NCBI RefSeq assembly: GCF_009469615.1
Contig: NZ_SSXX01000004.1
Span: 124,001-188,000 of the forward strand
Reading direction: 5' to 3'
DNA from: Dechloromonas sp. H13
GTDB taxonomy: Bacteria > Pseudomonadota > Gammaproteobacteria > Burkholderiales > Rhodocyclaceae
Length of the DNA: 64,000 bases
Positions 23,766-32,037 of this stretch are shown piece by piece. The notes under the pieces were generated by a model that did not search any database, was not told the DNA's origin, and saw only the letters and a list, made by a program, of their open reading frames with translations. Each line of letters begins with the position of its first letter. The first letter of the stretch is position 1. The position numbers and the translations under genes are program-made.

Positions 23766-24782
23766 TCAGGTGGTCGAAAAGCTGAAGGCGTCGGCGAAGA
23801 ATTCCTCTTCCGGCAGCCGGCAGGCGGTGACGAAATCGTGGCGCGCCGCGTCGATCATCACCGGCGCGCCGCAGGCGTAGACCTGATGGCCGGAGAGGTC
23901 CGGGAAATCGGCCATCACCGCCCGGTGCACGAAGCCGGTGCGGCCTTCCCAGGCGTCGCCGGGTGCCGGTTCCGACAATACCGGCACGTAGCTGACGCTG
24001 GCGTTTTCCGCCGCCCACCTTTGCGGCAGGTCGCTCTGGTAGAGGTCGGCGCGGGATTTGGCGCCCCAGTAGATATGCATCGGGCGCTGGCATTGCTCGG
24101 CCAGCGCGTGTTCGACGATGGCCTTGATCGGCGCGAAGCCGGTGCCGCCGGCGAGCAGGATCATCGGCTTCGGCGAATCCTCGCGCAGGTAGAAGCTGCC
24201 GTGCGGCCCGTTGAAGCGCAGGATGTCGCGCACCTTCATGGTCGAGAAGACCTGGTCGGTGAACAGGCCGCCCGGCACGTGCCGGATGTGCAGCTGCAGG
24301 AAGGCGTCGTCGTGCGGTGCGTTGGCCAGCGAGAAGCTGCGCCGCCGGCCGTCCTTGAGCAGGATGTCGATGTACTGCCCGGCGAGAAACTGCAGGCGCT
24401 CGCTGGCCGGCAGGCGGAGGTGCATCTCGATGACGTCCGGCGCCAGCCGTTCGAGCTTCTCGATGCGCGACGGCAGGGTCTTGACCGGGATGTCGGCGCC
24501 CGAGGTCAACTGCTTGCACTCCAGCGTCAGGTCGGACTGCGGCCGGGCGCAGCAGAAGAGGGCGAGGCCGGCCGCCTTCTCCTCGTCCTTCAGCGCGTTG
24601 GGCTGCGCCTTGCCGTGGTCGACCGTGCCGGCCAGCACCTTGCCCTTGCACGAGCCGCAGGCGCCGTCCTTGCAGCCGTAGGGCATGGTGAAGCCCTGGC
24701 GCAATGCGGCGTCGAGGATGGTTTCGCCGGCTTCGGCAGCGAACTGGCGGCCGCTCGGCTGGACGGTGATCTGGTGGCTCAT
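23766..24782 (-). CDS. 2Fe-2S ferredoxin:NAD(P)H reductase (CDP-6-deoxy-delta-3,4-glucoseen reductase-like)
   Basis: A 338-residue cytoplasmic electron-transfer protein. The N-terminal plant-type ferredoxin domain has CKDGACGSCKGKV and a fourth Cys in LFCCARP; the FAD-binding domain has RRRSFSLANAP; the NAD-binding domain has ILLAGGTGFAPIKAI and the C-terminal VYACGAPVMID. Family members supply electrons to oxygenases or dehydratases, but in betaproteobacteria this locus is usually a generic AscD-like reductase of unknown partner. AAGGGAAAC precedes ATG 24782. It is divergent from the epimerase-like gene with about 32 bp between starts. Confidence 0.88.
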   Translation of the reverse strand: MSHQITVQPSGRQFAAEAGETILDAALRQGFTMPYGCKDGACGSCKGKVLAGTVDHGKAQPNALKDEEKAAGLALFCCARPQSDLTLECKQLTSGADIPVKTLPSRIEKLERLAPDVIEMHLRLPASERLQFLAGQYIDILLKDGRRRSFSLANAPHDDAFLQLHIRHVPGGLFTDQVFSTMKVRDILRFNGPHGSFYLREDSPKPMILLAGGTGFAPIKAIVEHALAEQCQRPMHIYWGAKSRADLYQSDLPQRWAAENASVSYVPVLSEPAPGDAWEGRTGFVHRAVMADFPDLSGHQVYACGAPVMIDAARHDFVTACRLPEEEFFADAFSFSTT

Positions 24783-24802
24783 TGTTTCCCTTGGTCGTCG
24801 GC

Positions 24803-24808
24803 TACAAT
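24803..24808 (+). promoter_or_regulatory. Putative -10 box placed for a leaderless GTG start
   Basis: TACAAT ends 6 nt before GTG 24815, so transcription would begin at the start codon. TTGTTT at 24782-24787 is a weak -35 candidate with a 15-nt spacer. Confidence 0.4.
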
Positions 24809-24814
24809 GCCGGC

Positions 24815-25699
24815 GTGCAAAAAATCCTGATTGTCGGCAGCGGGGACGTGGCCCGCCGCATCCTCTCCCGCCTTGCCCGCCGCTATCGCGTCTATGCGGT
24901 GCTGCGCGACGCTGGTCGTTGCGCGGCGTGGCGCGCGGCCGGCGCGACGCCGCTGCTGGCCGACCTCGACGACCGGGCCAGCCTGCAGCGCCTGGCCGGC
25001 CTCGCCGACTGCGTGCTGCACCTGGCGCCGCCGCCCGGCGAAGGGTCGGGCGACCGCCGCACCCGCAACCTGCTGGCCGCGTTGGGCAAGGGCGAAAGTC
25101 TACCACGCCGCCTGATCTACGTTAGTACGACCGGCGTCTACGGCGATTGCGCGGGCGAGCGCATCGACGAGACGCGCCGCCTCAACCCGGAAAGCGCCCG
25201 CGCCGGCCGCCGGGTCGCCGCCGAACGCTGCCTGCGCGCCTGGGGGCGGCGTACCGGCGTCAGCGTGGTGATCCTGCGCGCACCCGGCATCTACGCCGCC
25301 GACCGCCTGCCGCTGGAGCGCCTGGAAAAGGGACTGCCGGCGCTCGCCGCGGCGGACGACGTGTACACCAACCACATCCATGCCGACGACCTCGCCGCCG
25401 CCTGCCTTGCCGCCTTGCGTCGCGGTCGCAGCAACCGCGCCTACAACGCGGTCGACGATTCCGACCTGAAGATGGCCGACTATTTCGACCGCGTCGCCGC
25501 CGCCTTCGCCCTGCCGCCGCCGCCGCGCCTGTCGCGCGCCGAGGCCGGGCGCCGGCTGTCGCCGCTGCAGATGTCCTTCCTGCGCGAATCGCGGCGCATC
25601 GGCAACCGCCGCCTCAAGAACGAACTGAAACTGCGGCTCGCCTATCCGACGGTCGACGACGGGATACGCGCCGCGCTGGAAAGGAAATCCGCATGCTGA
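24815..25699 (+). CDS. NAD(P)-dependent epimerase/SDR-like protein (YeeZ type)
   Basis: A 294-residue extended short-chain dehydrogenase-like protein. The Rossmann motif ILIVGSGDVARRI is at the very N-terminus, and YVSTTGVYGD supplies the active-site-like Ser and Tyr region. The Lys of YxxxK is not evident, so catalysis is uncertain, as in the atypical SDR_a5 group. GTG 24815 is chosen because the Rossmann strand starts immediately after it; no Shine-Dalgarno is visible. The 3' end overlaps the next gene by 7 bp. Confidence 0.8.
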   Translation: MQKILIVGSGDVARRILSRLARRYRVYAVLRDAGRCAAWRAAGATPLLADLDDRASLQRLAGLADCVLHLAPPPGEGSGDRRTRNLLAALGKGESLPRRLIYVSTTGVYGDCAGERIDETRRLNPESARAGRRVAAERCLRAWGRRTGVSVVILRAPGIYAADRLPLERLEKGLPALAAADDVYTNHIHADDLAAACLAALRRGRSNRAYNAVDDSDLKMADYFDRVAAAFALPPPPRLSRAEAGRRLSPLQMSFLRESRRIGNRRLKNELKLRLAYPTVDDGIRAALERKSAC

Positions 25700-26109
25700 T
25701 CGTCAAGGCCCTGCACATCTCGCTGGTCGTCGCCTGGTTCGCCGGGCTCTTCTACCTGCCGCGCATATTCGTCAATCTGGCCATGGTGCCGGCCGACAGC
25801 GTTGCCGAGCGCGAGCGCCTGCTGCTGATGGCCGGCAAGCTGTACCGCTTCATGACGCCGCTCGGCGTGCTGGCGGTGCTGTTCGGCCTGTGGCTGTGGT
25901 TCGGCTACGGTTTCTCGGGCGGCTGGCTGCACGCCAAGACGCTGCTGGTCGCCGGGCTGCTTGTCTATCACTGGCATTGCGGGCGCCTGCTCAAGGCTTT
26001 CCGGACCGGCAGCAATGCCCGGTCCCACGTCTGGTTCCGTTTCTATAACGAAATGCCCGTGCTGGTGCTCTTCGCCGTGGTCTTTCTCGTCGTCCTGAAA
26101 CCCTTCTGA
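25693..26109 (+). CDS. hemJ: HemJ-like/CopD-family membrane protein
   Basis: A 138-residue protein with four hydrophobic helices. The start LIVKALHISLVVAWFAGLFY followed by LPRIFV and the later WLHAKTLLVAGLLVYHWHC match the UPF0093/HemJ pattern (KALHI...W.AGLFYLPR; WLH.K), the haem-dependent protoporphyrinogen IX oxidase used by bacteria without HemG/HemY. The segment after LPRIFVN differs from the usual VYHAE, so a related CopD-family role is possible. AAGGAAATCC precedes ATG 25693, and its stop overlaps the next gene's ATG (TGATG). Confidence 0.75.
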   Translation: MLIVKALHISLVVAWFAGLFYLPRIFVNLAMVPADSVAERERLLLMAGKLYRFMTPLGVLAVLFGLWLWFGYGFSGGWLHAKTLLVAGLLVYHWHCGRLLKAFRTGSNARSHVWFRFYNEMPVLVLFAVVFLVVLKPF

Positions 26110-27251
26110 TGAACAAATATTTTGCGATCTGCCCGCGCGGGCTCGAGGAACTGCTGGTCGAGGAACTGCGCGCGGTCGGCGCCGACGAGTTGCGGTCGAC
26201 CCACGGCGGCGTCCATTTTTCCGGCGACTGGCTCGTCTGCTACCGCGCCAACCTGGAATCGCGGCTGGCGACCCGCATCCTCTGGCACATCGTCAAGGGG
26301 CCCTACGCCAAGGAAGAGGACATCTACCGGCTGGCCGTCCGCCAGCTGTGGCCGAACCATTTTTCGGTGTCGCGCACCATGCGCGTCGTGACGACGGCGA
26401 TCAAGTGCCCGCTCAAGTCGCTCGATTTCGTCACCCTGCGCGTCAAGGACGCCGTCTGCGACCGCTTCCGCGAGGACCTCGGCGAGCGGCCGAACATCGA
26501 GACGCGCCATCCGGATGTCAGCATCCATGTTTTCCTGACCGAGAACGAGTGCACGCTGTACCTCGACACCTCGGGCCAGCCGCTGTGGCAGCGCGGCTTT
26601 CGCAAGGCCAGCGTGGACGCGCCGCTGAAGGAAAACCTGGCGGCCGGCATCCTGAAGATGACCGGCTGGCAGCCCGGCCTGCCGCTGGTCGACCCGATGT
26701 GCGGCAGCGGCACCTTCCTGCTCGAAGCGGTGCAGGTCGCGCTCGACCGCGCGCCGGGGCTCGACCGTGGGTTCGCCTTCGAATTGCTGAAGAGCTTCGC
26801 GGCGCTCGACTGGGCGCACCTCCGCCAGGCCGCCGAGGCGCGCTGCAAGCCGGCGGAGCCGCTCGACATCCGCGGTTACGACATCGACGACAAGGCAGTG
26901 CGCGCGACCCGGCGCAATCTGCAGGAAGCCGGATTTGGCGGCATTGTCACGGTCGACCGCGGCGATCTGCTGGAAATCCAGCCGCTGACCGATCGCGGCA
27001 TCCTCGTCACCAACCCACCCTACGGCGAGCGCATCGGCGAGCAGGAAGAACTCGCCGCGTTCTACCCGCAGCTCGGTTCGGCGCTGAAAAAACACTGGGC
27101 CGGCTGGAACTGCTTTTTCTTCACCGCCGACCTGCGCCTGCCCAAACTGGTCGGCCTCAGGCCGAGCCGCAAGACGCCGCTGTTCAACGGTCCGCTGGAA
27201 TGCCGCCTGTTCGAGATCCGCATGGTGGCGGGGAGCAACCGCAAGGCTTGA
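26109..27251 (+). CDS. THUMP-domain class I rRNA methyltransferase (RlmL/YcbY N-terminal type)
   Basis: A 380-residue SAM-dependent methyltransferase predicted to modify 23S rRNA guanine (m2G, RlmL-like). The N-terminal THUMP region (about 40-150) leads to LVDPMCGSGTFLLEAVQVAL (SAM motif I), DIRGYDIDDKAVRATRRNL, and the catalytic NPPYGERIG. It lacks the second C-terminal methyltransferase module of E. coli RlmL/K, as is normal for many proteobacterial homologues of this length. The start overlaps the stop of the HemJ-like gene. Confidence 0.9.
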   Translation: MNKYFAICPRGLEELLVEELRAVGADELRSTHGGVHFSGDWLVCYRANLESRLATRILWHIVKGPYAKEEDIYRLAVRQLWPNHFSVSRTMRVVTTAIKCPLKSLDFVTLRVKDAVCDRFREDLGERPNIETRHPDVSIHVFLTENECTLYLDTSGQPLWQRGFRKASVDAPLKENLAAGILKMTGWQPGLPLVDPMCGSGTFLLEAVQVALDRAPGLDRGFAFELLKSFAALDWAHLRQAAEARCKPAEPLDIRGYDIDDKAVRATRRNLQEAGFGGIVTVDRGDLLEIQPLTDRGILVTNPPYGERIGEQEELAAFYPQLGSALKKHWAGWNCFFFTADLRLPKLVGLRPSRKTPLFNGPLECRLFEIRMVAGSNRKA

Positions 27252-27355
27252 TCGTTACCCGCCGGCAGGCGTATTTTCTTGATCTTGGTCAGCCCGGCGG
27301 GCTGGCCGCTATGCGAGCATCACGATTTCGAACAATAAACCGAGGAGAGAACCGC

Positions 27356-28651
27356 ATGTCCGCCAAGGCGCTTTACCAGCAGAAACGCATGTCCGCCACC
27401 GATGCCGTGCGCGTCGTCCGCAACGGTGAAACGATCATCGTCCCGACCGCCGTCGGCGAGCCACCTGTCCTGTTGACGGCGCTTTCCGAGCGGCGCCGCG
27501 AATTCCGCGACGTCAAGGTTTCGCAGATCCTGGCGGTGCGCAAGTACGGTTACCTGGACCCCGAGACGATCGAGCACGTCCGCCACGAGGCCTACTTCTT
27601 CAGCGGCGCCTCGCGCGCCGGCGGCCAGGAGGGCTGGATCGACTACATCCCGGCCTATTTCTCCGAGCTGCCGTCGCTGATCAAGAACGACCTGATTCCC
27701 GCCGACGTCGTCTTCAGCCTGGCGTCGCCGATGGACGAGCACGGCTATTTCTCGCTGGCGCTGGCCGCCGACTACACGATGGCCGCCATCGAGAAGGCGC
27801 GCGCAGTGGTGCTCGAGGTCAATCCCAACGTGCCGTTCGCCAACGGCGACTGCCACATCCACATCTCGCAGGTCACCGCACTGACCGAGAGCGAGGAGCC
27901 CATCCTCGAGGTCGGCCTGCCGAAGATCGGCCCGGTCCAGGAGGCCATCGGCAAGTACGTCGCCGACATGATCCCCGACGGCGCCACCCTGCAGATCGGC
28001 TACGGCGGCATTCCCGACGCCGTGGTCATGCAGCTGACGCACAAGCACGATCTCGGCATCCACACCGAGATGGTCGGTGACGGCATCATGACCCTGGTCG
28101 AGGCCGGCGTCGTGACCAACCGCAAGAAGAACTACCATCACGGCAAGATGCTGGCGACCTTCGCGCTCGGTTCGAAGAAGCTCTACCAGTTCATGCACCG
28201 CAACCCTGCGCTCGAAATGCACCCGGTGGACTTCACCAACGATCCCTACCTGGCCGGCCAGAACGACAACCTGCACGCCATCAATGCGACGATGCAGATC
28301 GACTTCATGGGCCAGTGCGGCTCCGAGAGCCTCGGCTTCGCCCCGTATTCCGGCACCGGCGGCCAGTCGGACTTCGTGCGTGCCGCCAATCGATCGAACG
28401 GCGGCAAGGCCTTCATCGTCCTGCCGTCGACGGCCAAAAACGACACCATCTCGCGCATCGTGCCGACGCTGTCGCCCGGCACGCACGTGTCGACCGGCAA
28501 GAATGACATCAACTACGTGGTCACCGAGTTCGGCGTCGCCCAGCTGCGCGGCAAGACCGCCAAGCAGCGCTGCGAGTCGCTGATCGCCATCGCCCATCCC
28601 GACTTCCGTGGCGAACTGCGCGAGATGGCGAAGAAGATGAAGCTGCTCTGA
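27356..28651 (+). CDS. Acetyl-CoA hydrolase/CoA-transferase family protein (4-hydroxybutyrate/acetate CoA-transferase type)
   Basis: A 431-residue cytoplasmic class I CoA-transferase. Key motifs are IGYGGIPDAV and the catalytic-Glu segment HTEMVGDGIMTLVEAGVV, then GGQSDFVRAA and the C-terminal VTEFGVAQLRGKT typical of the AbfT/Cat family. Family enzymes exchange CoA between acetyl-CoA and acids such as 4-hydroxybutyrate, butyrate or propionate. GAGGAGAG lies upstream of ATG 27356; a longer reading frame through the methyltransferase gene is rejected. It appears monocistronic. Confidence 0.9.
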   Translation: MSAKALYQQKRMSATDAVRVVRNGETIIVPTAVGEPPVLLTALSERRREFRDVKVSQILAVRKYGYLDPETIEHVRHEAYFFSGASRAGGQEGWIDYIPAYFSELPSLIKNDLIPADVVFSLASPMDEHGYFSLALAADYTMAAIEKARAVVLEVNPNVPFANGDCHIHISQVTALTESEEPILEVGLPKIGPVQEAIGKYVADMIPDGATLQIGYGGIPDAVVMQLTHKHDLGIHTEMVGDGIMTLVEAGVVTNRKKNYHHGKMLATFALGSKKLYQFMHRNPALEMHPVDFTNDPYLAGQNDNLHAINATMQIDFMGQCGSESLGFAPYSGTGGQSDFVRAANRSNGGKAFIVLPSTAKNDTISRIVPTLSPGTHVSTGKNDINYVVTEFGVAQLRGKTAKQRCESLIAIAHPDFRGELREMAKKMKLL

Positions 28652-28793
28652 AGCGCCGATGCCGGGCGGCGCGGACGGCTGCCGCCGCTGCCCGGCGCTT
28701 ACATCTTGTAGCAATTTGTTTCGGTGGCACGCCGCGCAATCGGCTATCTTTTCCATATGCGGAGGCATGAATGCCTGCATTGGAAACGTTCGG

Positions 28794-29195
28794 ATGAATG
28801 CGCGAAAAATCCTCTTTGTCCTGATGGCGCTGCTACTCGCCGGCATCGGGAATTCCTGGGCGGGCGGCCGGGTCTATGGCGGCGTCGGCGTCTATCTCGG
28901 CGGTCCGGGTCCCTACTGGGGCTGGGGGCCACCCTACCCGCGTCCGTACTATTACCCGCGTCCGTACTATCCGGGGTTCTACCCGTATCCCGGGCCCTAT
29001 TACGACGAGGCGCCGGTCGTCGTCGTTCCCGCGGCGCCGCCGGTCTACATCGAGCAGGGCGACGCGGTCGCCGTCGAACAGGCTCCGAACGGCTCGCAAT
29101 ACTGGTATTTCTGCCGCGCCGCGAACAATTATTACCCCTATGTGAAGGAGTGCCCGGGCGGCTGGCAGAAGGTTCCGCCACGTCCGGCGCAGTGA
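28794..29195 (+). CDS. Exported Tyr/Pro/Gly-rich small protein
   Basis: A 133-residue protein: signal peptide 1-23 (MNARKILFVL, ending NSWA), then a low-complexity segment of PRPYY/PYPGPYY repeats, then a C-terminal motif WYFCRAANNYYPYVKECPGG with a WQKVPP end. That C-terminal pattern recurs in many small proteobacterial envelope proteins of unknown function; its two Cys may form a disulfide. An in-frame ATG at 28767 would add nine residues, but its Shine-Dalgarno would be too close. It is 4 bp from the Gly-zipper lipoprotein gene, so likely co-transcribed. Confidence 0.75.
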   Translation: MNARKILFVLMALLLAGIGNSWAGGRVYGGVGVYLGGPGPYWGWGPPYPRPYYYPRPYYPGFYPYPGPYYDEAPVVVVPAAPPVYIEQGDAVAVEQAPNGSQYWYFCRAANNYYPYVKECPGGWQKVPPRPAQ

Positions 29196-29199
29196 GCCG

Positions 29200-29724
29200 A
29201 TGAAAATCCGAAACCGTATCGCCGCGCGTGCCGGCATCGTCGCCGGCGCGCTAGTTCTCGGCGCCTGCACCGTCATGCCGACCGGGCCGAGCATGCTGGT
29301 CCTGCCTGGCACCGGCCGGTCGATGGAGAGCTTCCGCTACGACGACAACGAATGTCGCCAGTATGCCTACGCCCAGATCGGCGGCACCACGCCGCAACAG
29401 GCGGCGAACCAGGCAGCAGTCGGCAGCGCCGTGGTCGGCACCGCGGTCGGCGCCGCCGCCGGGGCGGCGATGGGCGGCAGCCAGGGCGCCGCGGTCGGGG
29501 CCGGCGTGGGTCTGGTCGGCGGCAGCGCGTGGGGCGCCAATTCCGCCTATGTCTCGGGCTATGGCGCCCAGCGTCAGTACGACAACGCCTACATCCAGTG
29601 CATGTACGCCAAGGGGCACCGGGTGCCGGTGCCGGCCAACATGGCCTATCCGCGGTCGGTGCGCAGCGATCCCGACATTCCGCCCCCACCGCCGGGCGCG
29701 CCGCCGCCTCCGCCGCCCAGGTAA
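29200..29724 (+). CDS. Glycine-zipper outer-membrane-type lipoprotein
   Basis: A 174-residue protein with a lipobox (VLGAC, Cys about 24), a DDNECRQYAYAQ segment, and a strongly repetitive small-residue stretch (GTAVGAAAGAAMGGSQGAAV, about 82-110) that forms a glycine-zipper membrane motif. The C-terminus is a proline-rich tail. Such proteins are common, poorly understood envelope lipoproteins. It likely shares a transcript with the preceding Tyr/Pro-rich protein. Confidence 0.8.
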   Translation: MKIRNRIAARAGIVAGALVLGACTVMPTGPSMLVLPGTGRSMESFRYDDNECRQYAYAQIGGTTPQQAANQAAVGSAVVGTAVGAAAGAAMGGSQGAAVGAGVGLVGGSAWGANSAYVSGYGAQRQYDNAYIQCMYAKGHRVPVPANMAYPRSVRSDPDIPPPPPGAPPPPPPR

Positions 29725-29846
29725 GCCTGGGGAGGCGCCATGCAAGGTACCCGATAGCGCACCGGCAGGCGTCGCCCGGCCTGAATGTCGGTTGAGACTT
29801 TCGCGCCGGGTGCATCGCAATCCGCCCGCTGCCCGGCACGGGCATA

Positions 29847-31067
29847 ATGTACGCCATGAGCATTGCATGGCTTGTCATCCAAAGCACATCCGGGCAGGGG
29901 CGTCTCAGCTTCCTCGTCGCCCCGGTCTTCCGCGAGCGCCTCAACCAGCAATTCATGCTCGGTGCCCGCAACCAGTCCTTCCTCACCGAATACGTCTCGG
30001 GCATGGCGACGGTCAAATCCCTGCAGATGGAACCCGACATCGACCGCAAGTACGGCGACTTCCTCGCCCAGTACCTGGCCGCCGGTTTCTCCACCAAACA
30101 GGTGGGCAATACCTACAACGTCATCGCCAACGGGCTGGAACAGGTGATGACCCTGGCCATCCTGATCGTCGGTGCGCTGCTGGTCATGCAGAACGACGGC
30201 TTTACGGTCGGCATGCTGGTCGCCTTCCAGATGTTCGCCAGCCGCATGAGCCAGCCACTGCTAAGACTCGTCGGCCTGTGGCAGGAATTCCAGCAGGCCA
30301 ACATCGCCGTCAAGCGTCTGGGCGACATTCTCGATATGCCGCAGGAACCGCATACCCTAACCCCCAGCCGGGAGAACCAGGGACCGGGCAGAATCGACCT
30401 CAACCATCTCGCCTTCCGCTACTCGGAACATCACCCCTGGCTCTACCGCAACCTGAGCCTGAGCATCAAACCAGGGCACCTCACGGTACTGATGGGGCCG
30501 TCGGGCTGTGGCAAGAGCACCCTGGCCAAACTGCTGCTCGGTTTCTACCAGCCCAATGAAGGCAATATCGCCCTCGATGGCAAGGACATCCGGCATCTGG
30601 CGGCCAACGAACTGCGCACCACCTTCGGCGTGGTGCCGCAGGAAACCGTACTCTTCTCCGGTACGCTCTACGACAATCTGGTCATGGCGCACCCGCATGC
30701 CAGTTTCGAGGACGTGATCCAGGCGTGCAAGGCGGCAGAGATTCATGAGGTGATCGAGAAACTCAATGACGGGTATCAGACGGAGATTGGGGAAAGAGGT
30801 ACCGGGCTGTCGGGTGGGCAGAGGCAACGGATTGCCATTGCCCGGGCGTTACTGAAGCGGCCCAAAATCCTGATCTTCGATGAGGCGGTGTCGAACCTCG
30901 ATCAGCAGACGGCGGAGCACTTTGCCAGGACGATCAACAAGCTGAAAGGCAAAGTGACGATGTTGTTCATCACGCATCAGATTCCGAGGGGGCTGGCGGT
31001 GGATGAGGTGATTGAATTGGGAACGAATACCAACCGGCAGATGGAAGTGCTAGAGGAGGAGAAATGA
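29847..31067 (+). pseudogene. 5'-truncated type I secretion ABC transporter (HlyB/LapB type)
   Basis: The 406-residue frame matches only the last ~55% of an HlyB-type exporter (normally about 700 residues). Family similarity begins abruptly near residue 24 (LVAPVFRERLNQQF) within the membrane domain; the N-terminal peptidase-like domain and first helices are absent. The ATPase half is intact: GPSGCGKSTLAK, LSGGQRQRIAIARAL, ILIFDEAVSNLD and the H-loop LFITHQ. No adaptor (HlyD) or RTX cargo is nearby. It is best read as a deletion remnant, although the frame is still open and a product is possible. Sequence becomes AT-richer toward its 3' end. Confidence 0.75.
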
Positions 31068-31582
31068 AGACAAGGGATTTGAGCCATGGCGAGAGAAAGA
31101 CTCTGTCGCGAGTAACTCTGGTGAAAAAAAGAGAACCACAAATTAAATATGATCACTTAAGGAGCGGTGTAAATAAATATTTACTCTTGGTTTGGCTTGT
31201 CCTTTTGACATCAACAGCCGTCGCAGAGTCCTGCCAGATGGTTGGTGGGTGCGTCGGGAACGTTTGGTATATACATGTTCCCAAGGTGCAATTCGAACAT
31301 CAAGAAATTTTTAACACCCAAGGGTTGCCCAAAGTAAATGAGGTTGTAGCGCTCTCGAAGGCCGTTTCTTTGCTGGATTCACACACTTTCACCTACCAGG
31401 CTTACCAAGAGGAGCTACGCCAGGATCTCAAACACGCTATTGAAAAAGGAGTCGTGCTCGGAGGGTGGGGTTCAATACTCCACTCAGGCTCGAAGGTGAG
31501 AGTTCTCTCGTATCAAACATTTCCTGTATTGGGGGATATGGGAAATGAATTGTTCGTGTTGGTGTTAGTGGTGTCTGAATAA
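31064..31582 (+). CDS. AT-rich orphan hypothetical protein
   Basis: A 172-residue frame overlapping the preceding remnant by 4 bp (ATGA). I do not recognise it. A hydrophobic segment (KYLLLVWLVLLTSTAVA, about 38-54) is followed by ESCQMVGGCVG, so an exported or membrane-anchored protein is possible if translation begins nearer that segment. Codon choice is much more AT-rich than the surrounding genes (AAATAT, AAATAA, TTTACT), suggesting recent acquisition. Confidence 0.5.
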   Translation: MKTRDLSHGERKTLSRVTLVKKREPQIKYDHLRSGVNKYLLLVWLVLLTSTAVAESCQMVGGCVGNVWYIHVPKVQFEHQEIFNTQGLPKVNEVVALSKAVSLLDSHTFTYQAYQEELRQDLKHAIEKGVVLGGWGSILHSGSKVRVLSYQTFPVLGDMGNELFVLVLVVSE

Positions 31583-31665
31583 TCAATTTCCAACGAGCTA
31601 TATCTTGAATGACAACACGAACAATCAAAGGGGTCAGAGACATTTAGTTTTCTGAGACATTGAAT

Positions 31666-32037
31666 ATGCCCCGTCGCCCCCGAGTTCTTCTTGCCGATTA
31701 CCCGCTGCACATTGTTCAGCGCGGCATCAATCGCGAGCCGTGTTTTTTCACAGATGAAGATTACTACTGCTATCTCCATTGGCTGGAGGAAGCGGCTGGC
31801 AATTGTGGCTGCAGAATTCATGCTTATGTACTGATGACCAACCACGTTCATTTGCTTCTGACACCATTGGCCAATGGTGCGCCATCGCGAATGATGCAAT
31901 CCGTCGGCCGTCGCTATGTGCAGTACATCAACCGTTTCTATAGGCGAACCGGCAGCCTGTGGGAAGGGCGGTACAAATCCAGTAATAATAGGGGACAGAC
32001 CCCGTTTTTCGCTGCGCTGCAACACCCCCTCTCTTGA
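31666..32037 (+). pseudogene. Truncated REP-associated tyrosine transposase (RAYT)
   Basis: The first ~105 residues match a Y1/RAYT transposase: PRRPRVLLADYPLHIVQRG, the HUH-type YVLMTNHVHLLL, and RRYVQYINRFYRRTGSLWEGRYKSS. Similarity stops at 31980, where GGGGACAGACCCC and unrelated sequence follow. The catalytic Tyr region (LLACQRYIELNPVRA in the intact neighbour) is missing. It appears cut off by, or recombined with, the adjacent intact copy. Confidence 0.85.

Noticed and set aside
28652..28710. GC-rich imperfect stem after the CoA-transferase gene as a terminator
   Set aside because: AAGCGCCG...CGGCGCTT pairs only with bulges and has no T-tract; support is too weak.
28925..29010. Short tandem repeats that could suggest a CRISPR or satellite
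   Set aside because: They are in-frame codons for PRPYY/PYPGPYY units of an exported protein, without spacers or conserved repeat length.
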